Made by a program: the position numbers and the translations under genes. Positions 1-8,137 of a DNA stretch of 64,000 nucleotides are shown piece by piece. Source of the stretch: Roseburia sp. AM59-24XD (GTDB taxonomy: Bacteria; Bacillota; Clostridia; Lachnospirales; Lachnospiraceae); contig NZ_QUET01000001.1 of NCBI RefSeq assembly GCF_003478445.1, positions 1 to 64,000 on the forward strand. The letters run 5' to 3'. The notes under the pieces were generated by a model, which made no database searches, was not told the DNA's origin, and worked only from the letters and a program-made list of their open reading frames with translations. How positions within the stretch are numbered: the first letter of the stretch is position 1; the number at the start of each line of letters is the position of its first letter.

Positions 1-409
1 CAATGCTTTGATAAATACGCATCCGTACGACTGAGCTCCGTAGGTGAGCTCAGCTATTTCGGACGGCACGCTCCCGCTACCACTGCACCACGCAGCGGTA
101 CATAACGCCATATTGATTTTACAGTAAGATATGAATATTTTATTTAGTATGGGGCGTAAGTACCGGCGGGTGCAAGTGCCTTTCGAAACATCTGAATCCC
201 ACCTCGGAGCGAGTACGGCAGGATGCGTTTATCAAAAATCAAAGCAGCAAAGCAATTAGACTTTTTGAAATCCGTAAGTGACAAGACAATTTTAATACCA
301 CCAGCTCACGGTTTCGTCAGATATCCTGAGGCAAAAATCTATATTAATTTTCCTCGGACATAAGAAATAGTATGGGCGCAATCAACTAATCGGTGTGCGA
401 AGTTTGAGT
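1..409 (+). repeat. Long-inverted-repeat element, copy A (left part outside the window)
   Basis: This stretch has no credible gene and is the right three quarters of an element that recurs at 5689-6253 in the same orientation and at 52132-52686 inverted. The first 110 bases match 5845-5954 almost base for base, and the right end (about 355-409) carries the same terminal motif, GACATAAGAAATAGTATGGG, followed by a GCGCAATCAA block. A local hairpin lies at 31-38/46-53. The element ends exactly where the stop codon of the minus-strand YihY gene begins, so it sits in that gene's 3' flank and may help end transcription. It has no transposase, so MITE-like is the neutral description. Confidence 0.8.
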
Positions 410-1380
410 TATTTATTTAAGAAACGCTGAATCGTATAGTTTAACCATCCGCCAAAGAACAGAATATACATACAGGCGTAGAGCCATACCATCAGCAACG
501 CGATCGTAGTCATGGTTCCGTAGATGGAAGAATAATTGCTGATATGATCTACATAGAAGGAATAGAGAAAGGAAAATCCCAACCATCCGATAGTTGCGGT
601 GAGGGCACCCGGAAGCTGGCTGGCAAACGGCACGCGTCTTGGGCGGATCTGATTGCCGGTGATCTCTTCGGATGGAACAAATTCCGGCACATAACCATGC
701 AGCCGGTGATTTGGGATCAGCACATACATGCCGGTGAAAAACAGCAGCATGACAAAGAATCCTGCGGTGGAACGGAAGCTGATGATCGGCAGCAGGATAT
801 GCGTCAAAAGCGGAAATATTTTCGTGATATGCAGATAAAGCTGGTTGCCGAAAACAAACAGGATCAGAGTCGCTACGATCAACAGGGCAAAAAGCAGGGT
901 GTAGAACATAGCCCAGAGTCGCAGTGTGAAATAGCCACGTGTCTCCGGAATCTTGTATACGGAGTTTAATCCATAGATGATCGAAAGAAATGATTTCGAG
1001 CCGAGCCACAATGCGGCGATGACGGTCACGGGCAGGAGAGTCGCTGTCTGTGCAGTATAAATATTATTGATGATATCCGTCATGAATGTGCGGAAGGATT
1101 GCGGCACAAAATGCTCCAATGCCGTGATCAAAAGCTCCGGCGATAACGGGAGACGCTGCAGAAGAACAAGCATAAACATGACGAACGGAAAAAAGGACAG
1201 GATCATCATAAATGCAGCCTGTCCGGCATAGGCAGAAACAGCGGTATCAAGAAGATTAAAGCCAAGAAGTTTTCCCTTGCGGTAAATAACCTGTGGAACA
1301 GTTTTGGGCTCTTCGTTCCACTGCTGTTTCAGGCGATCAAATGCTTTTTGGAATTTGTTCAGATTCTCATTCTTTTTCAT
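409..1380 (-). CDS. YihY/virulence factor BrkB family membrane protein
   Basis: A 323-residue integral membrane protein of the YihY/BrkB family. Its function is not settled; members were once called ribonuclease BN in error. After a charged cytoplasmic N terminus of about 40 residues there are about six hydrophobic helices, roughly at 45-78, 112-138, 155-180, 188-215, 255-280 and 290-318. The family pattern of a helix starting LLDTAVSAYAGQAAFMMIL and a late GFSFLYSFYVDHISNYSSIYG stretch is clear. A GAGGAAA ribosome binding site precedes the ATG. It lies 42 bases downstream of the PHP-domain gene on the same strand, so the two are probably cotranscribed. The stop codon abuts repeat copy A. Confidence 0.88.
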   Translation of the reverse strand: MKKNENLNKFQKAFDRLKQQWNEEPKTVPQVIYRKGKLLGFNLLDTAVSAYAGQAAFMMILSFFPFVMFMLVLLQRLPLSPELLITALEHFVPQSFRTFMTDIINNIYTAQTATLLPVTVIAALWLGSKSFLSIIYGLNSVYKIPETRGYFTLRLWAMFYTLLFALLIVATLILFVFGNQLYLHITKIFPLLTHILLPIISFRSTAGFFVMLLFFTGMYVLIPNHRLHGYVPEFVPSEEITGNQIRPRRVPFASQLPGALTATIGWLGFSFLYSFYVDHISNYSSIYGTMTTIALLMVWLYACMYILFFGGWLNYTIQRFLNK

Positions 1381-1422
1381 TGCTTTTCCTCACTTCATAC
1401 TTCTTGGATACCGGCGTGTGGT

Positions 1423-2085
1423 TTACGGGGTTAAAAGCTGGTATTGTCCCGAAAGAAGGACATCCCTGAGCTGTCTGGTATCTAAGATCGTTTCATCGGT
1501 CTTAATGCCTCCCTTGGCAACATCCTCCAGCTCATGAAAATCGCTTCCGGAGGATTCGATCATATGAAATTCATCGGTCCATTCGCGCGCAAGCTCATTC
1601 CGGTTGTCGTGTCTCGGATTGCCGTTGTAGCTTTCGGCACCGTCCAGATACTGTGGATCGGCAGGATTGCAGTAGGTTCTGTATGGATGCGCCTGAAGCA
1701 GCAGAATGTCGTTGTCGTGGCACAAATTGTATAGCTCAGGCAGAGACATTTCATGAATATCCGGGTGTGTGAGGATAAATTCTTCGGTAATTCCATAAAG
1801 AAGATAGTCGTTCGAACTGCCCGGCAGATTTGCCTCCGCACCGAGAAGAACCGTAAAGCCGATCTGCCCGGCTGCCTTTCTGGCGGAGCGGTATCCATTT
1901 AAGAAATATTGCACATAATCGTCATTATCGGTAAGACCGCTGCGGTCCTGCGCCCATTTACAGTAATGATCGGTAATGACAATGGCATCATAACCTGCTT
2001 TCTGGTACAGAGCAGGAATTTTTGTGGCGGATACATTTGCACATGGACTCGCCTCGCTGGTGTGAGCATGCATTTCTATTTTCAT
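1423..2085 (-). CDS. PHP domain-containing metal-dependent phosphoesterase-like protein
   Basis: A 220-residue protein made of a single PHP domain. The metal-ligand pattern of the superfamily is visible: HAHTSE at residues 6-11, ITDHY near 37-41, GAEANL near 82-87, a QAHPYR motif near 135-140 and SGSDFHE near 180-186. These residues normally bind up to three divalent metals and hydrolyse phosphoesters. The substrate cannot be read from the sequence; the family includes histidinol phosphatases and nucleotide or RNA phosphatases. The ATG has an AAGAGGT site upstream. It is first in a two-gene minus-strand unit with the YihY protein and is divergent from the flavin reductase. Confidence 0.85.
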   Translation of the reverse strand: MKIEMHAHTSEASPCANVSATKIPALYQKAGYDAIVITDHYCKWAQDRSGLTDNDDYVQYFLNGYRSARKAAGQIGFTVLLGAEANLPGSSNDYLLYGITEEFILTHPDIHEMSLPELYNLCHDNDILLLQAHPYRTYCNPADPQYLDGAESYNGNPRHDNRNELAREWTDEFHMIESSGSDFHELEDVAKGGIKTDETILDTRQLRDVLLSGQYQLLTP

Positions 2086-2185
2086 CGGTGAGACCTCTTT
2101 TTATAATTCGTAAACGTAAGTTAATGTTGTGGGACAGCTGTTTGAAACCGCCACACTAGCGTTATCCTATCATTTTATGGAGTGC

Positions 2186-2214
2186 TTGTCAAAAATATGC
2201 GGAAATAATATAAT
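2186..2214 (+). promoter_or_regulatory. Sigma-A-type promoter for the flavin reductase gene
   Basis: TTGTCA at 2186-2191, a 17-base spacer and a perfect TATAAT at 2209-2214, followed 32 bases later by the ATG of the flavin reductase gene with a GGAGGAAG ribosome binding site. Confidence 0.75.
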
Positions 2215-2246
2215 GAAGAAAACGAGAACAGAATGGAGGAAGAAAT

Positions 2247-2753
2247 ATGCATAGTTTTCAGTCTTTTACAGCAGATATGCTGGAGTGCAGTCCGTTTGAC
2301 AAAATTGGTAAGGAATGGATGTTAGTGACTGCCGGCAACGAGGAGAAGGTCAATACAATGACTGCTTCCTGGGGTGGCATGGGTGTAATGTGGGGCAAGA
2401 ATGCGGCGTTTGTTGTGATCCGTCAGAGCCGTTACACAAAAGAGTTCATTGATCGTGAGGGAACATTTTCTCTGTCCTTCTTAGGAGAAAAGCACCGCAA
2501 TATGCTCAAATATCTCGGAACTGTTTCCGGCAGAACCGAGGATAAGCTGAAGGAAGCCGGTGTGGAGATCGATTATCAGAACGGTGTTCCGTATGTGGAT
2601 CAGGCGAATCTTGTGCTGATCTGCCGCGCGATGTCTGCGACAGAGATTAAACCGGAGGAGTTTCTGGATGGTGAGATTGATGAAAAATGGTATGCGGATA
2701 AGGATTATCATACCTTATATATTGCTGAGATCACGGATTTTCTGGCACGCTGA
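2247..2753 (+). CDS. Flavin reductase family protein (FMN-binding)
   Basis: A 168-residue protein of the flavin reductase-like FMN-binding split-barrel family. The family signature NTMTASWGGMGVMWGKNAAFVV spans about residues 36-57, and the R-x-SRYTKEFI and FSLSFLG segments follow, as in many clostridial members. Such proteins bind FMN and reduce flavins or small electrophiles with NAD(P)H; the actual substrate here is unknown. It is monocistronic, with its own promoter and no close downstream gene on the same transcript except the strongly promoted secreted protein gene 240 bases later. Confidence 0.88.
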   Translation: MHSFQSFTADMLECSPFDKIGKEWMLVTAGNEEKVNTMTASWGGMGVMWGKNAAFVVIRQSRYTKEFIDREGTFSLSFLGEKHRNMLKYLGTVSGRTEDKLKEAGVEIDYQNGVPYVDQANLVLICRAMSATEIKPEEFLDGEIDEKWYADKDYHTLYIAEITDFLAR

Positions 2754-2924
2754 TTGTGACTAAAATGTGATGAAAATATGTCAAAAGTACGGCAGAAAAC
2801 AGTCATAAATGTGACAGCGTTTAAAATAGAAGAAATCTACAATGAATTGTAAAAACGAAACCCATGGAAAGCTAATGAATACCGTATTTTCCAGTGGTTT
2901 CCGCCTGTTTTTTGCCTTGTGACA

Positions 2925-2953
2925 TTGACATAAAAATATGAGTGTGCTAATAT
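2925..2953 (+). promoter_or_regulatory. Very strong sigma-A promoter with extended -10
   Basis: Perfect TTGACA at 2925-2930, a 17-base spacer and TAATAT at 2948-2953 preceded by TGC, which gives an extended -10. It drives the secreted Lys-rich protein at 2993 and is among the best consensus promoters in the window, which suggests that this protein is abundant. Confidence 0.85.
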
Positions 2954-2992
2954 GAGTTTGCAAATTTATATTCTTATTAAGGAGGCAATATT

Positions 2993-3592
2993 ATGAGATT
3001 ATCAAATGTAGCAAAAAGAGTATTTTCCGTTGCATTAGCAGCAACTGTTGCAGCATCTTCTATCGTTGCTGTACCACAGGTTTCCAAGAAGGCTGACGCT
3101 GCATCCAGCGCAACTGCATATCTTTGCTTCGCAAGTAAGGGCTATAATGGTGTTCTTTCAAACCATAATGTCTCAGACCGCAGCAAGGGTGTTATGAATG
3201 GAAACAAGAAGGCTTCTATTTCCGGAATCAAGCTTTCCAATGCAACCATCAAGAAGGGCAAGTTCACAGTTACTGTATCTGCTTCAGGTGCTAAGCTGAA
3301 ATCCTTCGCAAAGGATAAGGGCTGGAACAGCATCTATGTTGATACAAGCCTTGCAGGTAAGGATAAGAAGAAACTCAAAGTTACTTCTGCAACCTTAAAG
3401 ATCGATGGTAAGACTGTAAAGACAGTTAAGAAACCTACCCTCACTCCTGATCCGGGTGCAAAACAGGACTTTACTCAGGTAATGGTTGTTAATACCTGGA
3501 ACAAGTATTCTCAGAAGAAGTACAAGGCAGCAAGCTGCAAGAAAATGCCTAAGAAGAGCATTTCTGTTACAATTTCCGGTACATTAAAATAA
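2993..3592 (+). CDS. Secreted Lys/Ser-rich hypothetical protein
   Basis: A 199-residue exported protein of unknown function. A Sec signal peptide fills residues 1-36: a basic start (MRLSNVAKR), a hydrophobic Ala/Val core, and a probable cleavage after KKADA. The mature part is rich in Lys, Ser and Thr (predicted very basic) and contains a beta-rich segment near residues 65-140 with repeated KGKFTVTVSASGAKLKSF and KKLKVTSATLKIDGKTVK patterns. It has no cell-wall LPXTG signal and no known catalytic motif. The start is fixed by AAGGAGG eight bases upstream of the ATG. It is monocistronic, between a near-consensus promoter and a strong terminator. A surface or matrix role is only a guess. Confidence 0.75.
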   Translation: MRLSNVAKRVFSVALAATVAASSIVAVPQVSKKADAASSATAYLCFASKGYNGVLSNHNVSDRSKGVMNGNKKASISGIKLSNATIKKGKFTVTVSASGAKLKSFAKDKGWNSIYVDTSLAGKDKKKLKVTSATLKIDGKTVKTVKKPTLTPDPGAKQDFTQVMVVNTWNKYSQKKYKAASCKKMPKKSISVTISGTLK

Positions 3593-3648
3593 TCTGACGT
3601 ATTGTTGATTGTTTTACAGGATCGTGTAGATATTCTACATAACGAAAG

Positions 3649-3693
3649 GTGTATGGAAACGGATTGTTTCGTTTTCATGCACTTTTTTCTTTA
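3649..3693 (+). terminator. Rho-independent terminator after the secreted protein gene
   Basis: A 13-bp stem (3649-3661 with 3670-3682, two G-U-type mismatches) with an 8-base loop, followed by a T-rich tract at 3683-3693. Confidence 0.8.
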
Positions 3694-3763
3694 TTGTACT
3701 TTTTTTATTTGAAGAGGATATTTCCGGAGACTGATCCGTGTATAAAGTGAAAGGAGGGAAGCG

Positions 3764-4267
3764 GTGGCAATGACAACGACAGAGATAAAGCAGGATCTGA
3801 AAATAATATATGACAGAGAGTGCGACCGTATATATCGTATTGCCATGGTGTATCTGCGCAATGTCTGTGATGCGGAGGATGCAGTGCAGGCAGTCTTTGT
3901 GAAGCTGTTGGAAAAACCACAGTGCTTTGAGGATGAAGAGCACGAAAAGGCGTGGTTTATTCTGGTGACGAAAAATTACTGCAGGGATATATTGCGGTCA
4001 TCGTGGAGAAAACGGATCGATCTGGGGGATATACCGGAGCGTGCATCGGAGGATGCGATGGAAAGCGATGTACTTATCCATATGATGAAGCTTCCCGTGA
4101 AATATCGGGAGGTGCTGTATCTGTATTATTATGAGGGGTACTCTGTGGGGGAGATGTCCAAAATGTTGGATAGAAAAGAGAGTACGATTCAGACACAGCT
4201 TGCCACAGCAAGAAAGAAGTTAAAAATCGAGTTGGAAAAGGAGGGATTTATCTATGCGGGAAAATGA
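3764..4267 (+). CDS. RNA polymerase sigma factor, ECF type
   Basis: A 167-residue sigma-70 family factor of the extracytoplasmic function group. Region 2 lies at about residues 10-85 (YDRECDRIYRIAMVYLRNVCDAEDAVQAVFVKLL and the HEKAWFILVTKNYCRDILRS part), and the region 4 helix-turn-helix at about 110-160 (LPVKYREVLYLYYYEGYSVGEMSKML with ESTIQTQLATARKKLK). It should direct RNA polymerase to a small regulon in response to an envelope signal. The start is read as GTG at 3764, six bases after AAGGAGGG; the next ATG (3770) is a poorer fit. It overlaps the next gene by 14 bases, so the pair is translationally coupled. Confidence 0.9.
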   Translation: MAMTTTEIKQDLKIIYDRECDRIYRIAMVYLRNVCDAEDAVQAVFVKLLEKPQCFEDEEHEKAWFILVTKNYCRDILRSSWRKRIDLGDIPERASEDAMESDVLIHMMKLPVKYREVLYLYYYEGYSVGEMSKMLDRKESTIQTQLATARKKLKIELEKEGFIYAGK

Positions 4268-5684
4268 TGTACGGAAATTATTTGAACCTTTTGCGCTTGA
4301 TGAAGAAAAAAAGGAGGAGCTGTGGACACAGATATCAAACAGGGGGGAACAGACAGAAGCAGAGGACGGGAGCCTTATTGTGTCAAAGCAGCGTAGACTG
4401 CGGGGATGGCATCGTGCTGTAGCAGCGGCAGCGATTGTGCTTCTTTTATGGGGGGCCGGCGCAGCAGTAAATGCAGCAACCGGAGGAAACCTGGCAAAGC
4501 AGATCAGGGAGTGGTTCCGACAGGCTGCTGATCCACAGACCGAACAGGATATCGTGGAAGAGGCGGTGACAATAGGCAGTAAAACGGGAGAAGTTTACGC
4601 ACCGGATATTATGGCAAGGAATGAGAGGTATCTGGTGTTTGGCAATCTTCGAGGTATTCTGGTGTATGATCTGCAAAAGGACCGGCTTCTTGGGAGCATA
4701 GACACACAGAAAATCGGCTGTGCCTATTTTGGGACATACCGTACGCATACAAGACTGCTGCTGAAAAACAAAGATATTTATGTTTTTAATGAAAGTCAAG
4801 GCTCGCTAAAGGGAAAGCTGCATCAGTTCCGGATCCGGGAAGAGGAGATTTCGGATGGACAGAGTGAGGAAAAAATTGTCACGATCGGGACGATGACAGT
4901 GAAGAATGAGGCTGCGGATTTGTTCCGACAATGGAAGAAACAGGAAAAGACCAGGGATACGTTTGACACCTTTGCGGAGGATAAGGCTTATACGGATACA
5001 ATGGGGTATCTGTGGCGTGGCGATCCCGCCCGTTACAGCAGAAATTCATACCCATGGAAAAGCGCAGACGGAAAGAAAACATTAAATTTTCTAACGATTC
5101 AGGATGGAATCTATCGGTTGTATGAATGTAATAGGAAAGACAAAAAGCTTGCGGTTTACAGGCTGTGCCTGACGGTGGAAGAACGAAAAAGAAGACCTCT
5201 GCCGGAGTTTCGTTATACCGGAAATGACCGGGCACTTGCGGCGATCATATCCTATCAGCAGGAACAGTATAAGGAAAAGGAAGGACAGGGCTGCTGGATT
5301 CCGGGCTTCATTATTTTCAAAAGGGTCTGGGAAGGGGATCAGTATCTTGTCTTTGGTTATTTTGGGGGGATCGGATACCGGAAGATCGGGAATATCCTGC
5401 AGTGCGTGGACGGAAGCAACGATCCGGCATGCTTCCATCTGAAAAAGACAGCAGACGGCTATCAGGTACAGAAGGTAGACTATACCGGGGATGGTGCATT
5501 TTATGGTAAGGGGATCCGCAAGTTTACCCGTAATTATCCGGGACTTTATAAAAAATATTTTCATTTTGATAATAACAAGAAAAAAAAGAACCATTTGAGA
5601 TATCTTCAGATGTATGTAAAAAATAATGATCTGGATGTGAAATATTATATGATATCCGAAGATCCGGTCAAGATTTTTAAATAA
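4254..5684 (+). CDS. Membrane protein with large outside domain, probable anti-sigma factor
   Basis: A 476-residue protein coupled to the ECF sigma gene. Residues 1-55 are charged and cytoplasmic, with a short helical part (MRENDVRKLFEPFALDEEKKEELW) that resembles the start of clostridial anti-sigma proteins. One transmembrane helix lies at about 57-76 (HRAVAAAAIVLLLWGAGAAV). About 400 residues follow outside the membrane, predicted beta-rich with repeated short strands (for example YLVFGNLRGILVYDL and DQYLVFGYFGGIGYRKI), perhaps a propeller. The position and topology suggest that it holds the sigma factor until a signal arrives. No known anti-sigma motif is clear, so the role is inferred. 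The stop codon lies only five bases before repeat copy B. Confidence 0.72.
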   Translation: MRENDVRKLFEPFALDEEKKEELWTQISNRGEQTEAEDGSLIVSKQRRLRGWHRAVAAAAIVLLLWGAGAAVNAATGGNLAKQIREWFRQAADPQTEQDIVEEAVTIGSKTGEVYAPDIMARNERYLVFGNLRGILVYDLQKDRLLGSIDTQKIGCAYFGTYRTHTRLLLKNKDIYVFNESQGSLKGKLHQFRIREEEISDGQSEEKIVTIGTMTVKNEAADLFRQWKKQEKTRDTFDTFAEDKAYTDTMGYLWRGDPARYSRNSYPWKSADGKKTLNFLTIQDGIYRLYECNRKDKKLAVYRLCLTVEERKRRPLPEFRYTGNDRALAAIISYQQEQYKEKEGQGCWIPGFIIFKRVWEGDQYLVFGYFGGIGYRKIGNILQCVDGSNDPACFHLKKTADGYQVQKVDYTGDGAFYGKGIRKFTRNYPGLYKKYFHFDNNKKKKNHLRYLQMYVKNNDLDVKYYMISEDPVKIFK

Positions 5685-5688
5685 TGTG

Positions 5689-6253
5689 ACTCAAGCTTCG
5701 CACATGGAATGATACCTGAGCCCATACTATTTCTTATGTCCATAAAATGAAATATCCATTTTGCTTCGGAAAATAAGTTGATCCGTGAGCTATGTCTAAA
5801 AAATTGACGCAGATCAGTAGGATTTCTGAAAAATCTTTGCTTTGCAATGCTTTGATAAATACGCATCCGCATGACTGAGCCCTATAGGTGGGCTCAGCTA
5901 TTTCGGACGGCACGCTCCCGCTACCACTGCACCACGCAGCGGTACGTAACGCCCCAAGTATTAAATAATTATAAATATGTATTTGTGCTACTTGGGGCGT
6001 AAGTACCGGCGGGTGCAAGTGCCTCTCGAAACATCTGATTCCCACCTTGGGGCGAGTACGGTAGGATGCGTTTATCGAAGATCAAAGCAGCAAAGCAATC
6101 AGATTTTTCGAAATCCGTTAGTGACAAGACAATTTTTTAGACATAGCTCACGGATTTTTTATGTGTTGGCAGGCAAAATGTGATTTCGAAATAATCGGAC
6201 ATAAGAAATGTGGTATGGGCGCAATCAAATAATCGGTATGCGAAGACTGAGTA
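5689..6253 (+). repeat. Long-inverted-repeat element, copy B (complete)
   Basis: A complete 565-base copy of the element. The ends are imperfect terminal inverted repeats of about 50 bases: ACTCAAGCTTCGCACA at the left (from 5689) and its complement near 6237-6252, with CATACTATTTCTTATGTC at 5722-5739 opposite its complement near 6198-6220. The two halves align with each other as diverged inverted arms, meeting at a perfect 11-bp stem (5950-5960 with 5989-5999) around a 28-base AT-rich loop. The whole element can therefore fold as one long hairpin. There is no transposase; open frames inside it follow the palindrome and look spurious. It fills the gap between the anti-sigma-like gene and the terminator at 6265. 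Confidence 0.85.
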
Positions 6254-6264
6254 ACCGCACACAT

Positions 6265-6307
6265 AAAATATGACCAGATAGCCACAGGCTATCTGGTCAT
6301 ATTTTTA
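6265..6307. terminator. Bidirectional terminator with a perfect 19-bp stem
   Basis: Perfect inverted repeat 6265-6283 with 6287-6305, a three-base loop, and A/T tracts on both flanks. It ends transcripts that come through repeat copy B and also those of the minus-strand gene whose TAG stop lies inside the stem at 6289-6291. Confidence 0.9.
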
Positions 6308-6522
6308 ATGTCATCGATCAACTGCAGATCGTCTGTTGTCAGTTTCAGATTGGTGGAAAGCTCGCGACCTTCCGGAGTCGTAATGTTGATCTCAAGGATG
6401 GTTCCTTCTCTCATGACATCATTGGCTGCGGCTGCCTGCAGAAATTTTGGAAACTTCGGGTGGGAGACAGTGAACCGCTCCCAGGAGCTTTTAATCTTAA
6501 AAATCATTGCCGGATTGATCAT
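6289..6522 (-). CDS. Small conserved-type hypothetical protein (77 aa)
   Basis: A 77-residue cytoplasmic protein that I do not recognise as a named family. It starts MINPAMIFKIKSSWERF, has a helical middle (FPKFLQAAAANDVMREG) and a C-terminal half rich in beta strand (GTILEINITTPEGRELSTNLKLTTDDLQLIDDI). This alternation of a helix and an ITTPEG-type strand looks like a folded domain rather than a chance frame. It has a proper AGAGGA site, its own promoter at 6559-6586 and a terminator that includes its last codons, all of which support a real gene. Function unknown. Confidence 0.72.
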   Translation of the reverse strand: MINPAMIFKIKSSWERFTVSHPKFPKFLQAAAANDVMREGTILEINITTPEGRELSTNLKLTTDDLQLIDDIKNMTR

Positions 6523-6558
6523 TGATTTGTCCTCTTTTCTTTGGAATTGTTCTTTCCC

Positions 6559-6586
6559 ATATTATCATAATCCGAATAATAATCAA
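6559..6586 (-). promoter_or_regulatory. Promoter of the 77-residue protein gene
   Basis: On the minus strand TTGATT (6581-6586), a 16-base spacer and TAATAT (6559-6564), about 37 bases upstream of the ATG. Confidence 0.6.
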
Positions 6587-6930
6587 GAGTGCCGGAAATT
6601 CTTATTTCACATACGGAAAGCCGAGAAAATGATCAACCATATCTTTAGTTGTATTTTGCTTTGGAGTGTTATAAAATGGAGAGAAGAGAGATGGTGGTCA
6701 GCCGGGTATTCTGTGTCCGGGATGATCCGGAGGGACTGAGTCTGACAAGAGAGATGATGATCACATTCCGGGAACAGAAGAAACGGGAGTATGGACAAGG
6801 GTAGTTGTCTGATGACAGAAGATATGAGAAAATAAACGGGGGAATAAGCAGGAATATTGCCTGAGAATAAAATAAATGATAAAATACGAATATTAAGAGG
6901 CTGAATCAGCTTTCGGAAATGAGGATGAAT
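6587..6930. other. Intergenic stretch with one weak small frame
   Basis: About 340 bases lie between the minus-strand small gene and the alcohol dehydrogenase. The only frame that stands out is ATG 6676 to TAG 6804 (42 residues, starting MERREMVVSRVFC) with a TTGGAG-like site eight bases upstream. It resembles no family I know and may be a remnant or chance. I found no clear promoter for the dehydrogenase here; AT-rich ATAAAATAAATGATAAAATA at 6868-6887 is a possible -10 region. Confidence 0.3.
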
Positions 6931-8109
6931 ATGACAAATTTTGACTATTATGCACCGACAAAGGTGGTTTTTGGAAAAGGAACAGAAAATCAGGTAGGAG
7001 AACTGGTGAAGGAGCAGGGCTGCAGCAAGGTACTGGTTCATTATGGCAGTGGAAGTGTTATCAAAAGCGGATTGTTAGACCGGATCCTTCAGGCACTTGA
7101 CAAGGCAGGTGTTTCGTATGTTTCTCTGGGAGGCGTTGTGCCAAACCCAAGACTTTCCCTTGTTTATGAAGGTATTGAACTGTGCAAGAAGGAGCAGGTT
7201 GATTTCATTCTTGCCGTGGGCGGCGGCAGCGTGATCGATTCCTCAAAGGCGATCGGTTATGGTGTAGAAAACGGCGGTGATGTCTGGGATTTCTATGAGA
7301 GAAAGCGTGAGGCAACGTCCTGCCTGCCGATCGGCGTTGTTCTTACGATCGCAGCGGCGGGCTCTGAGATGAGCAATTCCTCTGTGATCACCAATGAGAA
7401 TGGCTGGTTAAAGAGAGGCTATGGAAATGACTGTTGTCGTGCAAGATTTGCGGTGATGGATCCGGAGCTTACAATGACTCTGCCGAAGTATCAGACGGCG
7501 AGCGGCTGTGTGGATATCATGATGCATACGATGGAGCGTTATTTTAATCAGGAGGAGAATCTGGATCTGACGGATGGTTTCAGTGAGCATCTGATCCGGA
7601 CGGTCATGGAGAATGCACAGATCCTGATGAAGGAGCCGGACAATTACAAGGCACGCGCAGAGGTGATGTGGGCAGGAAGTCTGTCGCACAATGGACTGAC
7701 CGGATGTGGTACGGCAGGCGGTGACTGGGCGAGCCATCAGCTGGAGCATGAGCTTGGCGGCATGTTTGATGTGGCGCACGGAGCAGGTCTTGCAGCTGTC
7801 TGGGGAAGCTGGGCGAGATATGTGCTGGATGGTAATCCGGCGAGATTTGCGCAGTTTGCTGTCCGTGTAATGGGACAGACAGAGGGGGACGATGAGAAAG
7901 AGACAGCACTTCGCGGTATTTGTGCCATGGAGGAGTTTTACCGCAGTGTTAATATGCCAACGAGTCTTGCCGAGCTTGGCATTCATCCGAGTGATGAAGA
8001 GCTTCGTGAACTGGCAGAAAAGTGCAGCCATTTTGGAAAGAGAACGGTTGGCTGCATAAAGAAGCTGGATCAGGAGGATATGTATCAGATATATAAGAAG
8101 GCACTGTAA
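6931..8109 (+). CDS. Iron-containing alcohol dehydrogenase (NAD(P)H-dependent butanol dehydrogenase type)
   Basis: A 392-residue group III alcohol dehydrogenase of the BdhA/YqhD type. It reduces aldehydes such as butyraldehyde to alcohols with NAD(P)H, a fermentative electron sink in clostridia. The nucleotide-binding loop is AVGGGSVIDSSKAIG (about residues 92-106). Metal ligands are read as Asp and His in CVDIMMHTMERYF (about 191-203) and two His in SHQLEHELGGMFDVAHGAG (about 265-283). Three ATGs lie in frame at 6919, 6925 and 6931; the third is chosen because GAGGA stands five bases before it and the protein then begins MTNFDYYAPTKVVFG like its relatives. It is followed 28 bases later by the RelA/SpoT-domain gene. 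Confidence 0.92.
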   Translation: MTNFDYYAPTKVVFGKGTENQVGELVKEQGCSKVLVHYGSGSVIKSGLLDRILQALDKAGVSYVSLGGVVPNPRLSLVYEGIELCKKEQVDFILAVGGGSVIDSSKAIGYGVENGGDVWDFYERKREATSCLPIGVVLTIAAAGSEMSNSSVITNENGWLKRGYGNDCCRARFAVMDPELTMTLPKYQTASGCVDIMMHTMERYFNQEENLDLTDGFSEHLIRTVMENAQILMKEPDNYKARAEVMWAGSLSHNGLTGCGTAGGDWASHQLEHELGGMFDVAHGAGLAAVWGSWARYVLDGNPARFAQFAVRVMGQTEGDDEKETALRGICAMEEFYRSVNMPTSLAELGIHPSDEELRELAEKCSHFGKRTVGCIKKLDQEDMYQIYKKAL

Positions 8110-8137
8110 CAATACAGAGGCTTAAGGCAGGGGAGCT

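Noticed and set aside
413..1009. Long antisense frames such as this one, and many others opposite hisS, pyrF, asnS and the c-di-GMP gene
   Set aside because: They mirror well-supported genes in another frame and have no ribosome site or family motif.
6676..6804. A 42-residue frame with a moderate ribosome site
   Set aside because: No family, no promoter and no conserved context; kept only as a note in the intergenic entry.
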